Source: Herbaspirillum autotrophicum (lineage in GTDB: Bacteria > Pseudomonadota > Gammaproteobacteria > Burkholderiales > Burkholderiaceae_D). From it: a stretch of DNA of 45,900 nt. Below are positions 29,901 to 38,625 of the stretch, piece after piece. A model generated the notes under the pieces. The model was not told the origin of the DNA. It searched no databases and was given only the letters and a program-made list of their open reading frames with translations. A program made the translations under genes and the position numbers. Each line of letters starts with the position of its first letter. The stretch's first letter is position 1. The stretch is from contig NZ_LFLS01000042.1 in assembly GCF_001189915.1 (NCBI RefSeq), positions 1 through 45,900 on the forward strand, given 5' to 3'.

Positions 29901-30082
29901 GCTGTTTACCTTTCACAAGCGGTGTGCGGAGTGGTTTACCCTGCATACCGTGAACAAATTTATAAGACTGACCTCAAAGAGTCAGACGCGCATTATATAG
30001 CAAAAGCCAGACGAATCAACTACTTGGGGACGATTCCCCATATGATGCGCCCGCCGCGACCACAAATTGAAGGATGCTGAAC

Positions 30083-30580
30083 ATGAAACGCCTGATTCCC
30101 CCCCTGCTGAGCACCGTCTTCAGCGCACTGATACTGGGTGGCTGCGCCTTTGCCCCAGCCGTCGCACCGGGCGAACCGGAGTCGCAGGTACTGGCCCGGC
30201 TGGGCCGCCCCACCGCCGTCTATCCTGAGGGCAACGGCAAATTGCTGGAATATGCTTCGGGCCCATTTGGGCAATATACCTACATGGCGCGCATCGGCCC
30301 CGACGGCAATCTGATTTCCTACGAGCAAGTATTGACCTTGCAAAAATTTCAATCAATCAAGGTCAATCAGGATACCAAGGAAGATGTCTTGCGCATCATC
30401 GGCCATCCGACCGAGGTCATGCGCTATGCCCGCATCCCGTTCGATGCCTGGAATTACGGCTACAAGGAAAGCGGCGTCTGGAATTCGATGATGACGGTGT
30501 ATTTCGACGATCAGGGCATCGTGCGCAAAGTGGAAAACGGCCCCGATCCGCGCTATGACGACTCGCGCTTCAAATTCTGA
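30083..30580 (+). CDS. Outer-membrane lipoprotein with tandem BamE-like halves
   Basis: 165 residues from the ATG at 30083 (MKRLIPPLL), with AAGG nine bases ahead; an upstream ATG at 30074 sits within that site. The signal peptide ends in the lipobox LGGC, so the mature protein is lipid-modified. Two similar halves follow: one from SQVLARLGRPTAVY to PDGNLISYEQ, and one from EDVLRIIGHPTEVM to FDDQGIVRKVENG. Each has the small-protein-A/BamE look of helix, G-x-P and a beta-sheet with a G/D turn. The partner or role is unknown; it may help envelope assembly. It is a single gene with convergent neighbours. Confidence 0.75.
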   Translation: MKRLIPPLLSTVFSALILGGCAFAPAVAPGEPESQVLARLGRPTAVYPEGNGKLLEYASGPFGQYTYMARIGPDGNLISYEQVLTLQKFQSIKVNQDTKEDVLRIIGHPTEVMRYARIPFDAWNYGYKESGVWNSMMTVYFDDQGIVRKVENGPDPRYDDSRFKF

Positions 30581-30599
30581 GACCATCACTGTGTTGACT

Positions 30600-30638
30600 G
30601 GCGGCAAACGCACGGCACATTGCCTTGCGCTTGTCGCC
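30600..30638. terminator. Imperfect hairpin between convergent lipoprotein and gntP genes
   Basis: A long interrupted stem pairs GGCG with CGCC at its base, then AA/TT, CGCA/TGCG and GGCA/TGCC towards a short loop. It lies between two convergent stop codons. No clear T-run exists, so termination is only plausible. Confidence 0.4.
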
Positions 30639-30647
30639 ATGGATACC

Positions 30648-31997
30648 TCAGATCACGGTCGACAAGGCCAGCGTGAGCAGCAAGGCGATTACCGAAATCA
30701 GGGTTTCGCAGACGGTCCAGGTCTTGAAGGTCTGAGGCACCGTCATGTTGAAGTACTCCTTGACCAGCCAGAAACCGCCATCGTTGACGTGCGACAGAAT
30801 CAGCGAACCGGCGCCGGTCGCCAGCACCATCAATTCCGGCCGCGCACCGCCGGCGATCGACACGATCGGCGCCACGATACCGCATGCAGTGGTCATGGCA
30901 ACGGTCGCTGAGCCGGTGGCGACGCGAATCAGCGCGGCCACGAACCAACCCAGCAACAGTGGCGACAAATGCGCATCGGTAGCAATACCGACAATTGCCT
31001 TGGACACGCCGCCATCCATCAGGATGCGGCCAAAGCCGGCGCCCGCGCCCACCACCAGCGTGATACTGGCAATCGGTCCCAGACATTCGTTGGTGAACTT
31101 CAGGATCGCTTCACGATTGAAACCACGGCGCTTGCCAAAGGTGTAGAAACTCACCAGTGTGGCAATCAGCAGGGCAATCACGGAATTGCCGATCAGACGC
31201 AAAAAGTCATTGGCAAATGTCTTCGGCGTAAAGAACAGATCGGCCCAGCTGCCGATCAGCATCAATGCCACCGGCAACAAAATCGTGAACAGCGTGATAC
31301 CGAAACCCGGCAAGTCACCTTTGCGATCTGCTTCCACGAATTGGCTGATCAGCGGGTTATCCGGATTGGGAATCACATATTTCGACATCAGCTTGCCGAA
31401 GATCGGACCAGCGATGATGGCCGTCGGAATACCAACCATCAATGCATACAAAATGGTGCGACCGATATCGGCGTTGTAAGCGGTCACCGCCAGCAATGCT
31501 GCCGGATGCGGCGGAATCAGACCGTGCACCACCGACAGGCCGGCCACCATCGGGATCCCGACCATCACCATCGACGTGCCGGTACGCTTGGCAACGTTGA
31601 AGGCAATCGGAATCAGCAACACGAAACCGACTTCAAAAAATACCGGCAAGCCGACAATGAATGCCACTGTCATCATGGCCCAGTGCACATTCTTTTCGCC
31701 GAAGGCGTCGATCATCGTGGTGGCGATGCGCTCGGCACCGCCCGACTCCGCCATCATCTTGCCCAGCATGGTGCCGAGACCGACCACCAGCGCAATATGG
31801 CCAAGCGTGTTGCCGACCCCGGTTTCAAACGACTTGACGATGGCACCCATCGGCATGCCCACCGCCAGGCCCAATATCAGCGACACCACGATCAGCACGA
31901 TGAACGGGTTCATCTTGAACTTGGCAATCAATACCACCAGTGCGATCACCGCTACCAGCGCGTAGATCAACAACATGCTTCCTTGTACAGTCTCCAT
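30648..31997 (-). CDS. GntP-family transporter (gluconate/D-serine type)
   Basis: About 449 residues with some 12-14 hydrophobic helices; the ATG at 31997 with GGAG six bases away is preferred to the GTG one codon earlier. GntP-family marks are the GGxxxRIATTMIDAFG-like GGAERIATTMIDAFG and the GLIPPHPAALLA motif, plus RVATGSATVAMTTACG. The family carries gluconate and related acids, and D-serine (DsdX). Neighbours (RidA, D-aminoacylase, D-serine dehydratase-like enzyme) favour a D-amino acid such as D-serine, but gluconate remains possible. Inner membrane, proton symport. Confidence 0.88.
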   Translation of the reverse strand: METVQGSMLLIYALVAVIALVVLIAKFKMNPFIVLIVVSLILGLAVGMPMGAIVKSFETGVGNTLGHIALVVGLGTMLGKMMAESGGAERIATTMIDAFGEKNVHWAMMTVAFIVGLPVFFEVGFVLLIPIAFNVAKRTGTSMVMVGIPMVAGLSVVHGLIPPHPAALLAVTAYNADIGRTILYALMVGIPTAIIAGPIFGKLMSKYVIPNPDNPLISQFVEADRKGDLPGFGITLFTILLPVALMLIGSWADLFFTPKTFANDFLRLIGNSVIALLIATLVSFYTFGKRRGFNREAILKFTNECLGPIASITLVVGAGAGFGRILMDGGVSKAIVGIATDAHLSPLLLGWFVAALIRVATGSATVAMTTACGIVAPIVSIAGGARPELMVLATGAGSLILSHVNDGGFWLVKEYFNMTVPQTFKTWTVCETLISVIALLLTLALSTVI

Positions 31998-32038
31998 CAC
32001 AATCTCCTCTGCCCGTCGGGCTTATCAGGACCTACCTG

Positions 32039-32422
32039 TCAGCGCTTGAATGCCACGCAATCAACTTCCACCTTGCAATCCACGACCATGCTCGACACCA
32101 CACAAGCACGCGCCGGCGGATTGGCGCCGAAGTATTCCTTGAAGACTTTGTTGAAAGACTGGAAGTCGCGCGCATCGTCGAGCCACACGCCGCAACGCAC
32201 CACATGCTCCGGACCGTAACCGGCTTCCTTCAGAATCGCGATCACGTTCTGAATGGCCTTGTGCGATTGCGCCACGATGCCGCCGTCGATCACTTCGCCG
32301 TTTTCCATGGCGACCTGACCCGACACATACAACCAGCCGTCGGCAGCCACTGCCCGTGCAAAAGGTAAATGCTGACCGCCGGTGCCGGTGCCGCCATCTA
32401 CGCCAAATCGTTGAATACTCAT
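32039..32422 (-). CDS. RidA family enamine/imine deaminase
   Basis: 127 residues from the ATG at 32422 behind GGAGC; upstream in-frame starts lack a ribosome site. The YjgF/YER057c/UK114 fold is recognised from LYVSGQVAMENGEV, QNVIAILKEAG, and the signature RACVVSSMVVDCKVEVDCVA. The Arg in the PARACV motif is the imine-binding residue that gives RidA activity on 2-aminoacrylate. That compound is released by PLP serine dehydratases, and a DSD1-like enzyme is encoded in the same cluster. This makes a detoxifying role likely; it is inference. Confidence 0.88.
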   Translation of the reverse strand: MSIQRFGVDGGTGTGGQHLPFARAVAADGWLYVSGQVAMENGEVIDGGIVAQSHKAIQNVIAILKEAGYGPEHVVRCGVWLDDARDFQSFNKVFKEYFGANPPARACVVSSMVVDCKVEVDCVAFKR

Positions 32423-32504
32423 TGTTGCTCCTTGAAAAATTGAATCACCGCCACACACTGCCTGCGTCCCGTTACTGCCCGAACTTATCCTTCACTACCG
32501 ATGC

Positions 32505-33992
32505 TTATCCATGCCTTGCCAAAAACCGTCCGGCGCGTTGCCCGGTGGCCGCCTTGCCGGCCGCGCCGGCATACGACAGCACACCATTGACCCAGACACC
32601 GTCGATGCCGTGCGCCGGCTGCATGGGGTCGGTAAAGGTAGCGGCATCCCGGATCGTCAGTGCATCAAACAGCACCAGATCGGCCCAGAAACCTTCACGA
32701 ATCAAGCCCCGCTCAGCCAGGCCAAAGCGCTGCGCCGACAAGCCCGTCATCTTGTGCACGGCTTCGGCCAGCGGGAACAGCTTCTGCTCGCGGCTGTAAT
32801 AGCCAAGCACGCGCGGGAATGCGCCCCACAAACGCGGATGCGGCATCGGATCATTGGGCAAACCATCCGAACCGATCATGGTCGACGGATGCCGCAAGAT
32901 GCGGTTGACGTCGGCATCTTCCATGCAGTGATATACGGCACCGGCCGGCATCAGACGGCGGGCGGTTTGCATCAGGTCGAGCTGCCATTCGGCAGCAATG
33001 GTGGCCAGCAGCTTGCCGCCCATTTCGGGATGCGGCTGTGACCATGTCACCTGAATATCGAAGGTGTCGGTAACCTGTTTCAGATCGAGTGTGGAAGAAC
33101 TCGCGGTATAGGGATAGCAATCGCAACCGACATGCTGATGCTTGCTGGCCAGTTCCAGTGCCGCCAGTACTTCTTCGCTGCGGCCCCAGTTGTCGACGCC
33201 GGCACACTTGAGATGGGAAATCACCACCGGCACGCGGGAATGCTTGCCGATCCGGAATGCCTCATCCATGGCATCCAGAATGTCGGCGAACTCACTACGC
33301 AAATGGGTCGCGTACAAGGCGCCGCATTCGGCCAACGGCTCCGCCAGTGCCAGCACTTCTTCGGTCGGCGCACAGAAGGCATTACCATAGGCCAGCCCGG
33401 TACTCAGGCCCAGCGCGCCATGCGCCAGCGCTTCGCTGAGCTGGGCGCGCATGGCGGCGATTTCACCGGCATCGGCGGCGCGGTCGAAACGGTCCATGTG
33501 ATTGCTGCGCAGAGCGGTATGACCGACCAGCGCGGCGACGTTGACTGCCGGTCGCGCGGCTGTGATCGCGGCGACATAACTGGCAAACGTCGGGTAAGAA
33601 AAGTCGCCGGCCTGCCCCAGCAGATTCATCGGATCAGGGGGCTCGCCACTGAGCGTCACCGGTGCCGCGCTGATACCGCAATTGCCGACGATCACGGTGG
33701 TCACGCCTTGCGACAGCTTGGGCAACATTTCCGGCATGCGAATGACGTTGGTATCGTCATGCGTGTGGACGTCGATAAAACCGGGGCTCAGCACTTTGCC
33801 GGTGGCATCGACCACCTGCGGCGCCTGCCAGTCATCCAGCATACCGATGGCGACGATGCGTCCGGCGCGGATCGCGACATCCGCGACCACGGCCTCGGCC
33901 CCCGAACCATCAATGACAAATGCGTTACGAATCAGCGTATCGCATTGCAAGGCGCCGGCTGCTGCGTGAGGATTCAATTCTTGAGAGGTCAT
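32505..33992 (-). CDS. N-acyl-D-amino-acid deacylase
   Basis: Amidohydrolase-superfamily D-aminoacylase that releases free D-amino acids from N-acyl forms, 495 residues from the ATG at 33992. GFIDVHTHDD (H76, H78) and GNCG (C105) supply metal ligands typical of this family; later HLKCAG, DCYPYTASS and GSDGLP fit. The frame is open to 34040, but starting there would overlap rpiR; the chosen start is one base after the rpiR stop, implying coupling. The N-acyl D-amino acid might be N-acyl-D-glutamate, -serine or another; specificity is not readable. Confidence 0.9.
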   Translation of the reverse strand: MTSQELNPHAAAGALQCDTLIRNAFVIDGSGAEAVVADVAIRAGRIVAIGMLDDWQAPQVVDATGKVLSPGFIDVHTHDDTNVIRMPEMLPKLSQGVTTVIVGNCGISAAPVTLSGEPPDPMNLLGQAGDFSYPTFASYVAAITAARPAVNVAALVGHTALRSNHMDRFDRAADAGEIAAMRAQLSEALAHGALGLSTGLAYGNAFCAPTEEVLALAEPLAECGALYATHLRSEFADILDAMDEAFRIGKHSRVPVVISHLKCAGVDNWGRSEEVLAALELASKHQHVGCDCYPYTASSSTLDLKQVTDTFDIQVTWSQPHPEMGGKLLATIAAEWQLDLMQTARRLMPAGAVYHCMEDADVNRILRHPSTMIGSDGLPNDPMPHPRLWGAFPRVLGYYSREQKLFPLAEAVHKMTGLSAQRFGLAERGLIREGFWADLVLFDALTIRDAATFTDPMQPAHGIDGVWVNGVLSYAGAAGKAATGQRAGRFLARHG

Positions 33993-33993
33993 G

Positions 33994-34875
33994 TCAGTCT
34001 CCGAGCGGCTGGCGATCATTGCCGCCGCGATGCGTGTCAAGTACGTACTTGAGCCGGCGCAGCAATTCCTGGCTGCGCTCCTTTTGCGACAACGCCAGTT
34101 CCAGCATCAGCATGTCCAGCGCCATCATCATGGCGTAACGGGATGACGACGGTTTGAAGATGAAATCGGTTTCCAGGGTCTTGATCGGCAACAGCACATC
34201 GGCCATGCCGGCCAACGGCGAACCGAGCGCCGTAATCGCTACCAGTTGTACCCCGTACTCCTTGGCAACTTCACAGTTGGCCAGTAATTCCGGCACGTTG
34301 CCGGTGGTCGAAAACACCAGCAACACATCATTTTTGTCGAGCGTGGCAGCCACCATGCGTTGCAGCAAGGCATCGTGATAGGTTGCTGCCGGCCGCCCCA
34401 GACGTGCCATACGATGGCGCGCCTCATCTGACATCATGGTAGAACCGCCGCCCATGCCAAAGCAATAAATCATGCGTGCATCGCGCAACAAAACGGCGGC
34501 GCGCTGAAAAATTTCGGGTTGGATCAAGGCGTGGTTGACTTCCAGCACTGCACGTATATCGTTATAGACTACGTCGACCAGTTCCGGCGGTTGTCCCGAA
34601 GGAATCGTCTTGACGCCATCGAAAAACCGCTGCCCCACCGCCACCGCTTGCGCCAGCATGAACTTGAATTCACGCACATCCCGGCATCCCATGGCTTTGG
34701 CGAAACGCGTCACGCTGGCAATGCTGACGCCGGCCTTTTGCGCCAGTTCACCAATGCTGGCACTGGCCGCCGTCGACAAATCTTCCAGAATCGCTTCCGC
34801 CACTTTTTGCTCGGCCAGTCGCAACTGGCCGCTGCGCTCCGTGATGCGAGAGACGATATCGAATGCTTGTGACAT
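33994..34875 (-). CDS. RpiR/MurR family transcriptional regulator
   Basis: 293 residues from the ATG at 34875 (MSQAFDIVSR). An RpiR-type HTH occupies about 1-80, with the recognition part in AQKAGVSIASVTRFAKAMGC. A SIS domain follows, with FGMGGGSTMMSDEARHRMARLG at about 139-160 as the phospho-sugar-type loop. Earlier in-frame ATGs at 34902 and 34926 exist, but a TATAAAT at about 34909-34916 would place transcription start near 34903, favouring 34875. Members usually sense sugar phosphates, which is notable beside a D-amino-acid gene set and a PfkB kinase. It probably controls the divergent operons. Confidence 0.88.
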   Translation of the reverse strand: MSQAFDIVSRITERSGQLRLAEQKVAEAILEDLSTAASASIGELAQKAGVSIASVTRFAKAMGCRDVREFKFMLAQAVAVGQRFFDGVKTIPSGQPPELVDVVYNDIRAVLEVNHALIQPEIFQRAAVLLRDARMIYCFGMGGGSTMMSDEARHRMARLGRPAATYHDALLQRMVAATLDKNDVLLVFSTTGNVPELLANCEVAKEYGVQLVAITALGSPLAGMADVLLPIKTLETDFIFKPSSSRYAMMMALDMLMLELALSQKERSQELLRRLKYVLDTHRGGNDRQPLGD

Positions 34876-34941
34876 GAAGATGTTGCCCGGGAGTGATTTC
34901 ATGCCATTTATACAATAAACCGGCATGAGAATAAATAGAAC

Positions 34942-34958
34942 GTGTTAGTTTATAACAC
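34942..34958. promoter_or_regulatory. Inverted repeat, candidate RpiR operator
   Basis: GTGTTA and TAACAC form a perfect six-base dyad with a five-base AT-rich centre (GTTTA), in the intergenic region between the rpiR and dehydratase genes. It is 67 bases from the rpiR start and 65 from the dehydratase start, close to the middle, as expected for a shared operator. RpiR recognition of it is inferred. Confidence 0.5.
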
Positions 34959-35022
34959 CCTTTCGCCATATTAAATTCAGGGATATGATTACGTCAAATC
35001 AAATATTTCAAAGGATTTCGAG

Positions 35023-36318
35023 ATGAGTGATACAAACTACCAAGCAACCTGGCAAGCGGGCATGATCGATCCTTTGAACAAAGGTCTGGGCAATTTGCCG
35101 CACGCATTGCCGCCAACCGCTGGCAATACCGTGCATTGGAATCTGCTGCTGGAAGACATCAGCCTGCCGGCCGCCGTGTTGTACGAAGAGCGACTGGCGC
35201 ACAACCTGGCATGGATGCAGGCCTTCGTCGGCGAATATCAGGTCAAGCTGGCGCCGCATGGCAAAACCACCATGGCGCCCAAGCTGTTTGCGCGGCAACT
35301 GGCTGCCGGCGCCTGGGGTATCACGCTGGCCACCGCCCATCAGACGCAGGTCGCCTATGCGCATGGCGTACGACGCGTGCTGATGGCCAACCAGCTGGTC
35401 GGCAAGCAAAACATGGCGACCATTTCACGCTTGCTGGAAGATCCCGATTTCGAATTCTTTTGTCTGGTGGATTCGGCCGACATCGTGGAACAACTCGGTG
35501 CCTGGTTCAGCGCCCGCAAGCAACAACTCAACGTACTGCTGGAACTGGGCCCGGTGGGCGGCCGCACCGGCGTGCGCAATGCCGAGCAACAAGCGGCAGT
35601 GCTGGCGGCGATCAAGCGCTGGCAAGGCAGTATTGCGCTGTCCGGCATCGAAGTCTATGAAGGCGTATTGAAAGAAGAAGCGGACATTCGCCAGTTCCTG
35701 CAACGCGCGGTGCAATGTGCCAAAGAGCTGGCGCAACAAGGTTATCTGCAACATCGCTCGGCACAAAAGCCGGCAGTGCTGACCGGCGCCGGTTCGGCCT
35801 GGTATGACGTGGTGGCCGAAGAATTTGCCGGTGTCGAGATCGGCGTGCCGCTCGATATCGTGCTGCGCCCCGGTTGCTATCTGACACATGACGTCGGCAT
35901 CTATCGCGCAGCGCAGGAACAAATTCTGACGCGCAATCCGGTGGCAAAAAAAATGCGCAGTGAACTGCTGCCGGCACTGCAATTGTGGGCCTATGTGCAA
36001 TCGATTCCCGAAACCGATAAAGCCATCATCGCGCTCGGCAAACGTGATGCCGCATTCGACGCCGGCCTGCCGTTGCCGGTACAGCGCTTCCGTCCCGGTC
36101 ACGACAGTGCGCCGGCAGCAGTCCCGGCGCACTGGGAAATCAGCGGCATGATGGACCAGCATGCCTATCTGAAAATCGCCGCCGGCGATGACATCCGCGT
36201 CGGCGACATGATCGCCTTCGATATTTCCCATCCTTGCCTGACATTCGACAAATGGCGTCATTTGCCAGTCTTGAATGCGCAGTTCGACGTGATTGATATT
36301 GTCCAGACCTTCTTCTGA
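35023..36318 (+). CDS. DSD1-type PLP D-serine dehydratase / D-threonine aldolase-like enzyme
   Basis: 431 residues of the fold-type III alanine-racemase-like family. The lysine that forms the PLP Schiff base is K81 in LAPHGKTTMAP. Near the C-terminus H403 and C405 (SHPCLTFDKW) make the H-x-C zinc site known from eukaryotic D-serine dehydratase Dsd1. A family product is pyruvate and ammonia from D-serine, through 2-aminoacrylate; D-threonine or 3-hydroxyaspartate are alternatives. AAGGA lies ten bases before the ATG. It is divergent from the rpiR-deacylase-ridA-gntP group and followed by the kinase 14 bases on. Confidence 0.88.
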   Translation: MSDTNYQATWQAGMIDPLNKGLGNLPHALPPTAGNTVHWNLLLEDISLPAAVLYEERLAHNLAWMQAFVGEYQVKLAPHGKTTMAPKLFARQLAAGAWGITLATAHQTQVAYAHGVRRVLMANQLVGKQNMATISRLLEDPDFEFFCLVDSADIVEQLGAWFSARKQQLNVLLELGPVGGRTGVRNAEQQAAVLAAIKRWQGSIALSGIEVYEGVLKEEADIRQFLQRAVQCAKELAQQGYLQHRSAQKPAVLTGAGSAWYDVVAEEFAGVEIGVPLDIVLRPGCYLTHDVGIYRAAQEQILTRNPVAKKMRSELLPALQLWAYVQSIPETDKAIIALGKRDAAFDAGLPLPVQRFRPGHDSAPAAVPAHWEISGMMDQHAYLKIAAGDDIRVGDMIAFDISHPCLTFDKWRHLPVLNAQFDVIDIVQTFF

Positions 36319-36332
36319 TAAATAAATACGAA

Positions 36333-37259
36333 ATGAGCACGAATATCCTCGCCTTCGGCGAAGCCATGGTGGAATTCAACCAGCGCATCGATGATCCGCG
36401 TTACTACCTTGAAGGTTGTGGCGGCGACACGTCCAACCTCTGTATTGCCGCTGCGCGTCAGGGTGCATCGACGGGCTACATCAGCGCCGTCGGCGATGAT
36501 CATTTCGGTAAAAAACTGCTGGGACTGTGGCAGCAGGAACAGGTCAGCACCGCGCACATCGACATTACGCCGGGCGTGTCGTCAGGGGTGTATTTCGTCA
36601 CTCACGACGCACAGGGACATCATTTCGATTACCTGCGCGCCGGCTCTGCTGCCAGTCGCTACACGCCGGCACAGTTACCACTGGACGCCATTGCCGCTGC
36701 CCGCGTGCTGCACCTGTCAGGGATCAGCCTGGCTATCAGCCCCGACGCCTGCGACAGCGGGCTGGCGGCCATGGCGCATGCGCGTCAGCATGGCGTGCTG
36801 ACGTCGTTCGATACCAATCTGCGGTTGCGGCTGTGGCCGCTGGAACGGGCCCGCATCAAGATGGAAGAAGCCTTCCGCCTGTGCGACATCTGCCTGCCAA
36901 GCTGGGAAGACATCAACACCCTGACCGGACTGGAAGACCGCGACGCCATCGTTGATAAATTGCTGTCTTACGGCATCCGTCTGGTGGCATTCAAGCTGGG
37001 CCAGGAGGGTTGTTATGTGGCCACCGCCGATGAGCGCCGCATGGTAGCGCCACATACGGTCGAAGCGATTGACGCCACCGGCGCCGGCGATTGTTTCGGC
37101 GGCGCTTTCATTGCCCGCATCGTGGCCGGCGACGATCCGTTTACCGCGGCCCGTTATGCCAACGTCGCCGCCGCACTTTCCACCACCGGCTACGGCGCCG
37201 TCGCGCCGGTGCCAACCGCCACGCAAGTCACACAGGTGCTGGCGCACGCCGGGCAATAA
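36333..37259 (+). CDS. PfkB-family sugar kinase
   Basis: 308-residue ribokinase-type kinase. The N-terminal GGDTSNLCIAAARQG and the signature DATGAGDCFGGAFIARI carry the phosphate and ATP sites (catalytic Asp in GAGD). Overall the sequence resembles 2-dehydro-3-deoxygluconate kinases, so a keto-deoxy acid is a reasonable guess. It sits in the D-amino-acid cluster, where a kinase has no obvious substrate. Its 3' end overlaps the convergent methyltransferase gene by 32 bases. Confidence 0.85.
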   Translation: MSTNILAFGEAMVEFNQRIDDPRYYLEGCGGDTSNLCIAAARQGASTGYISAVGDDHFGKKLLGLWQQEQVSTAHIDITPGVSSGVYFVTHDAQGHHFDYLRAGSAASRYTPAQLPLDAIAAARVLHLSGISLAISPDACDSGLAAMAHARQHGVLTSFDTNLRLRLWPLERARIKMEEAFRLCDICLPSWEDINTLTGLEDRDAIVDKLLSYGIRLVAFKLGQEGCYVATADERRMVAPHTVEAIDATGAGDCFGGAFIARIVAGDDPFTAARYANVAAALSTTGYGAVAPVPTATQVTQVLAHAGQ

Positions 37260-38565
37260 CCAGCATGCCGGCCACCGGCTGGCGGACTTCTTCACGCAAG
37301 GTTTCTGCACTCAGTTGCAACAGCGGGCAATCGACCTCCCGCAACAGGCGTTCGACATATTCCCGGCGATGCCGGTAACGCCCGCTGGCATGCAACTGAT
37401 GACCACTCTCGGGCAAGTTGTCGTCATCGCTGCATTCCAGCGTGAAGATGAACCAGCCGCCCGGCCGCAGCGCTTGCGATACCGCTGCCAGCACCGGCAG
37501 CAAATCGCCGAAGTAAATCATGGTGTCGGCCGCGACAATCAAGTCGTAAACCGCTGACTTGCCAGACATGAAACTGCAGATTTCATCTTTGACCAAGGCA
37601 TGGTAATGCGCCTGCTCACCCGCCTTGGCCAACATGCCGGCCGACAGGTCAACCCCGGTCAGGCGGCTGGCATAAGGCGCCAGTACCGCTCCGCACAAGC
37701 CGGTACCGCAACCGATATCCAAGACCTCGTACCGCCATGCCGGTGCCGGCAAGCTGCGCAGCGCCGCCGCAATCAGTTGCGGCCCGCGATAGGCCAGACC
37801 GTCCAGCAACTGCGCGTCGAAGGTAGCGGCATAGTCATCGAAATAGGCTTCGACATAGGCGTCGGAAGCGCGCCCGGGAACGCTGATCTGGGCGCTGGCA
37901 GCAAACAGATGGGCGGCAATCGGATTCCCCGGTTCCTGCTCCATCCATGCGCGATAAATTGCCGCCGCTTCCTGATAACGTCCGAGAAAGTAAAAGCACA
38001 CCCCCAGCATTTTTTTCGGCTTGTCGTCGTGCGGCGGCAACACATAGGCGCGACACTGAAACTTCACCGCTTCCACGGTCTGGCCGGCGGCCTGCAAGAT
38101 ACTGCTCATGTGCAGCAAGGCCGGCGCGAAATCCGGGTCAATCGCGAGCGCCATTTCGAACGACACCATGGCTGCCAGCGGCTCTCCCTGCTGCAGTTGC
38201 GATGAGCCAAGATTATTCCAGACTTCATGAGCGCCGGCATCGAGTTGCAGCGCGGCCTGATAAGCCACACTGGCTTCGGCAAAGCGTTGCAATGCAAACA
38301 TCACATTGCCCAGCGCATTGCACCAGTCGGCATTGTCGCTTTGCAGGCTGCATGACAAGCGGATCAGGTCGATCGCCTCTTCATGCAAGCCGCGCTGATG
38401 CAGGCAGATGCCCAGATAATGCAAGGCCACCGGCTGCATCGGATGCTGTGACAAGACATCGCGGTAAATCTGTTCGGCAGCCGCCATCTGACCTGAGGTA
38501 TGCAGGTCGAGTGCGTGCCGCAAGATATCAATTGAATCTGCTGTACTTTGAGGAATGGATTGCAT
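37228..38565 (-). CDS. TPR-repeat methyltransferase
   Basis: 445 residues from the ATG at 38565 (MQSIPQSTAD). TPR-type repeats occupy about 10-215, with helix pairs of the form AEQIYRDVLSQHP..ALHYLGICLHQRG and ASVAYQAALQLDAGAHEVWNNLGSSQLQQG. A class I SAM methyltransferase domain follows, motif I VLDIGCGTG at 281-289 and acidic motif II GVDLSAGML. It resembles predicted TPR methyltransferases acting on proteins or small molecules; the substrate is unknown. It overlaps the 3' end of the kinase gene by 32 bases on the opposite strand. Confidence 0.82.
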   Translation of the reverse strand: MQSIPQSTADSIDILRHALDLHTSGQMAAAEQIYRDVLSQHPMQPVALHYLGICLHQRGLHEEAIDLIRLSCSLQSDNADWCNALGNVMFALQRFAEASVAYQAALQLDAGAHEVWNNLGSSQLQQGEPLAAMVSFEMALAIDPDFAPALLHMSSILQAAGQTVEAVKFQCRAYVLPPHDDKPKKMLGVCFYFLGRYQEAAAIYRAWMEQEPGNPIAAHLFAASAQISVPGRASDAYVEAYFDDYAATFDAQLLDGLAYRGPQLIAAALRSLPAPAWRYEVLDIGCGTGLCGAVLAPYASRLTGVDLSAGMLAKAGEQAHYHALVKDEICSFMSGKSAVYDLIVAADTMIYFGDLLPVLAAVSQALRPGGWFIFTLECSDDDNLPESGHQLHASGRYRHRREYVERLLREVDCPLLQLSAETLREEVRQPVAGMLVIARRAPAPV

Positions 38566-38625
38566 ATGCGCTTTCTGATAACGACAACATCGAACGTGTC
38601 TTGGTCGAATCAAACGCTGTTTGCC

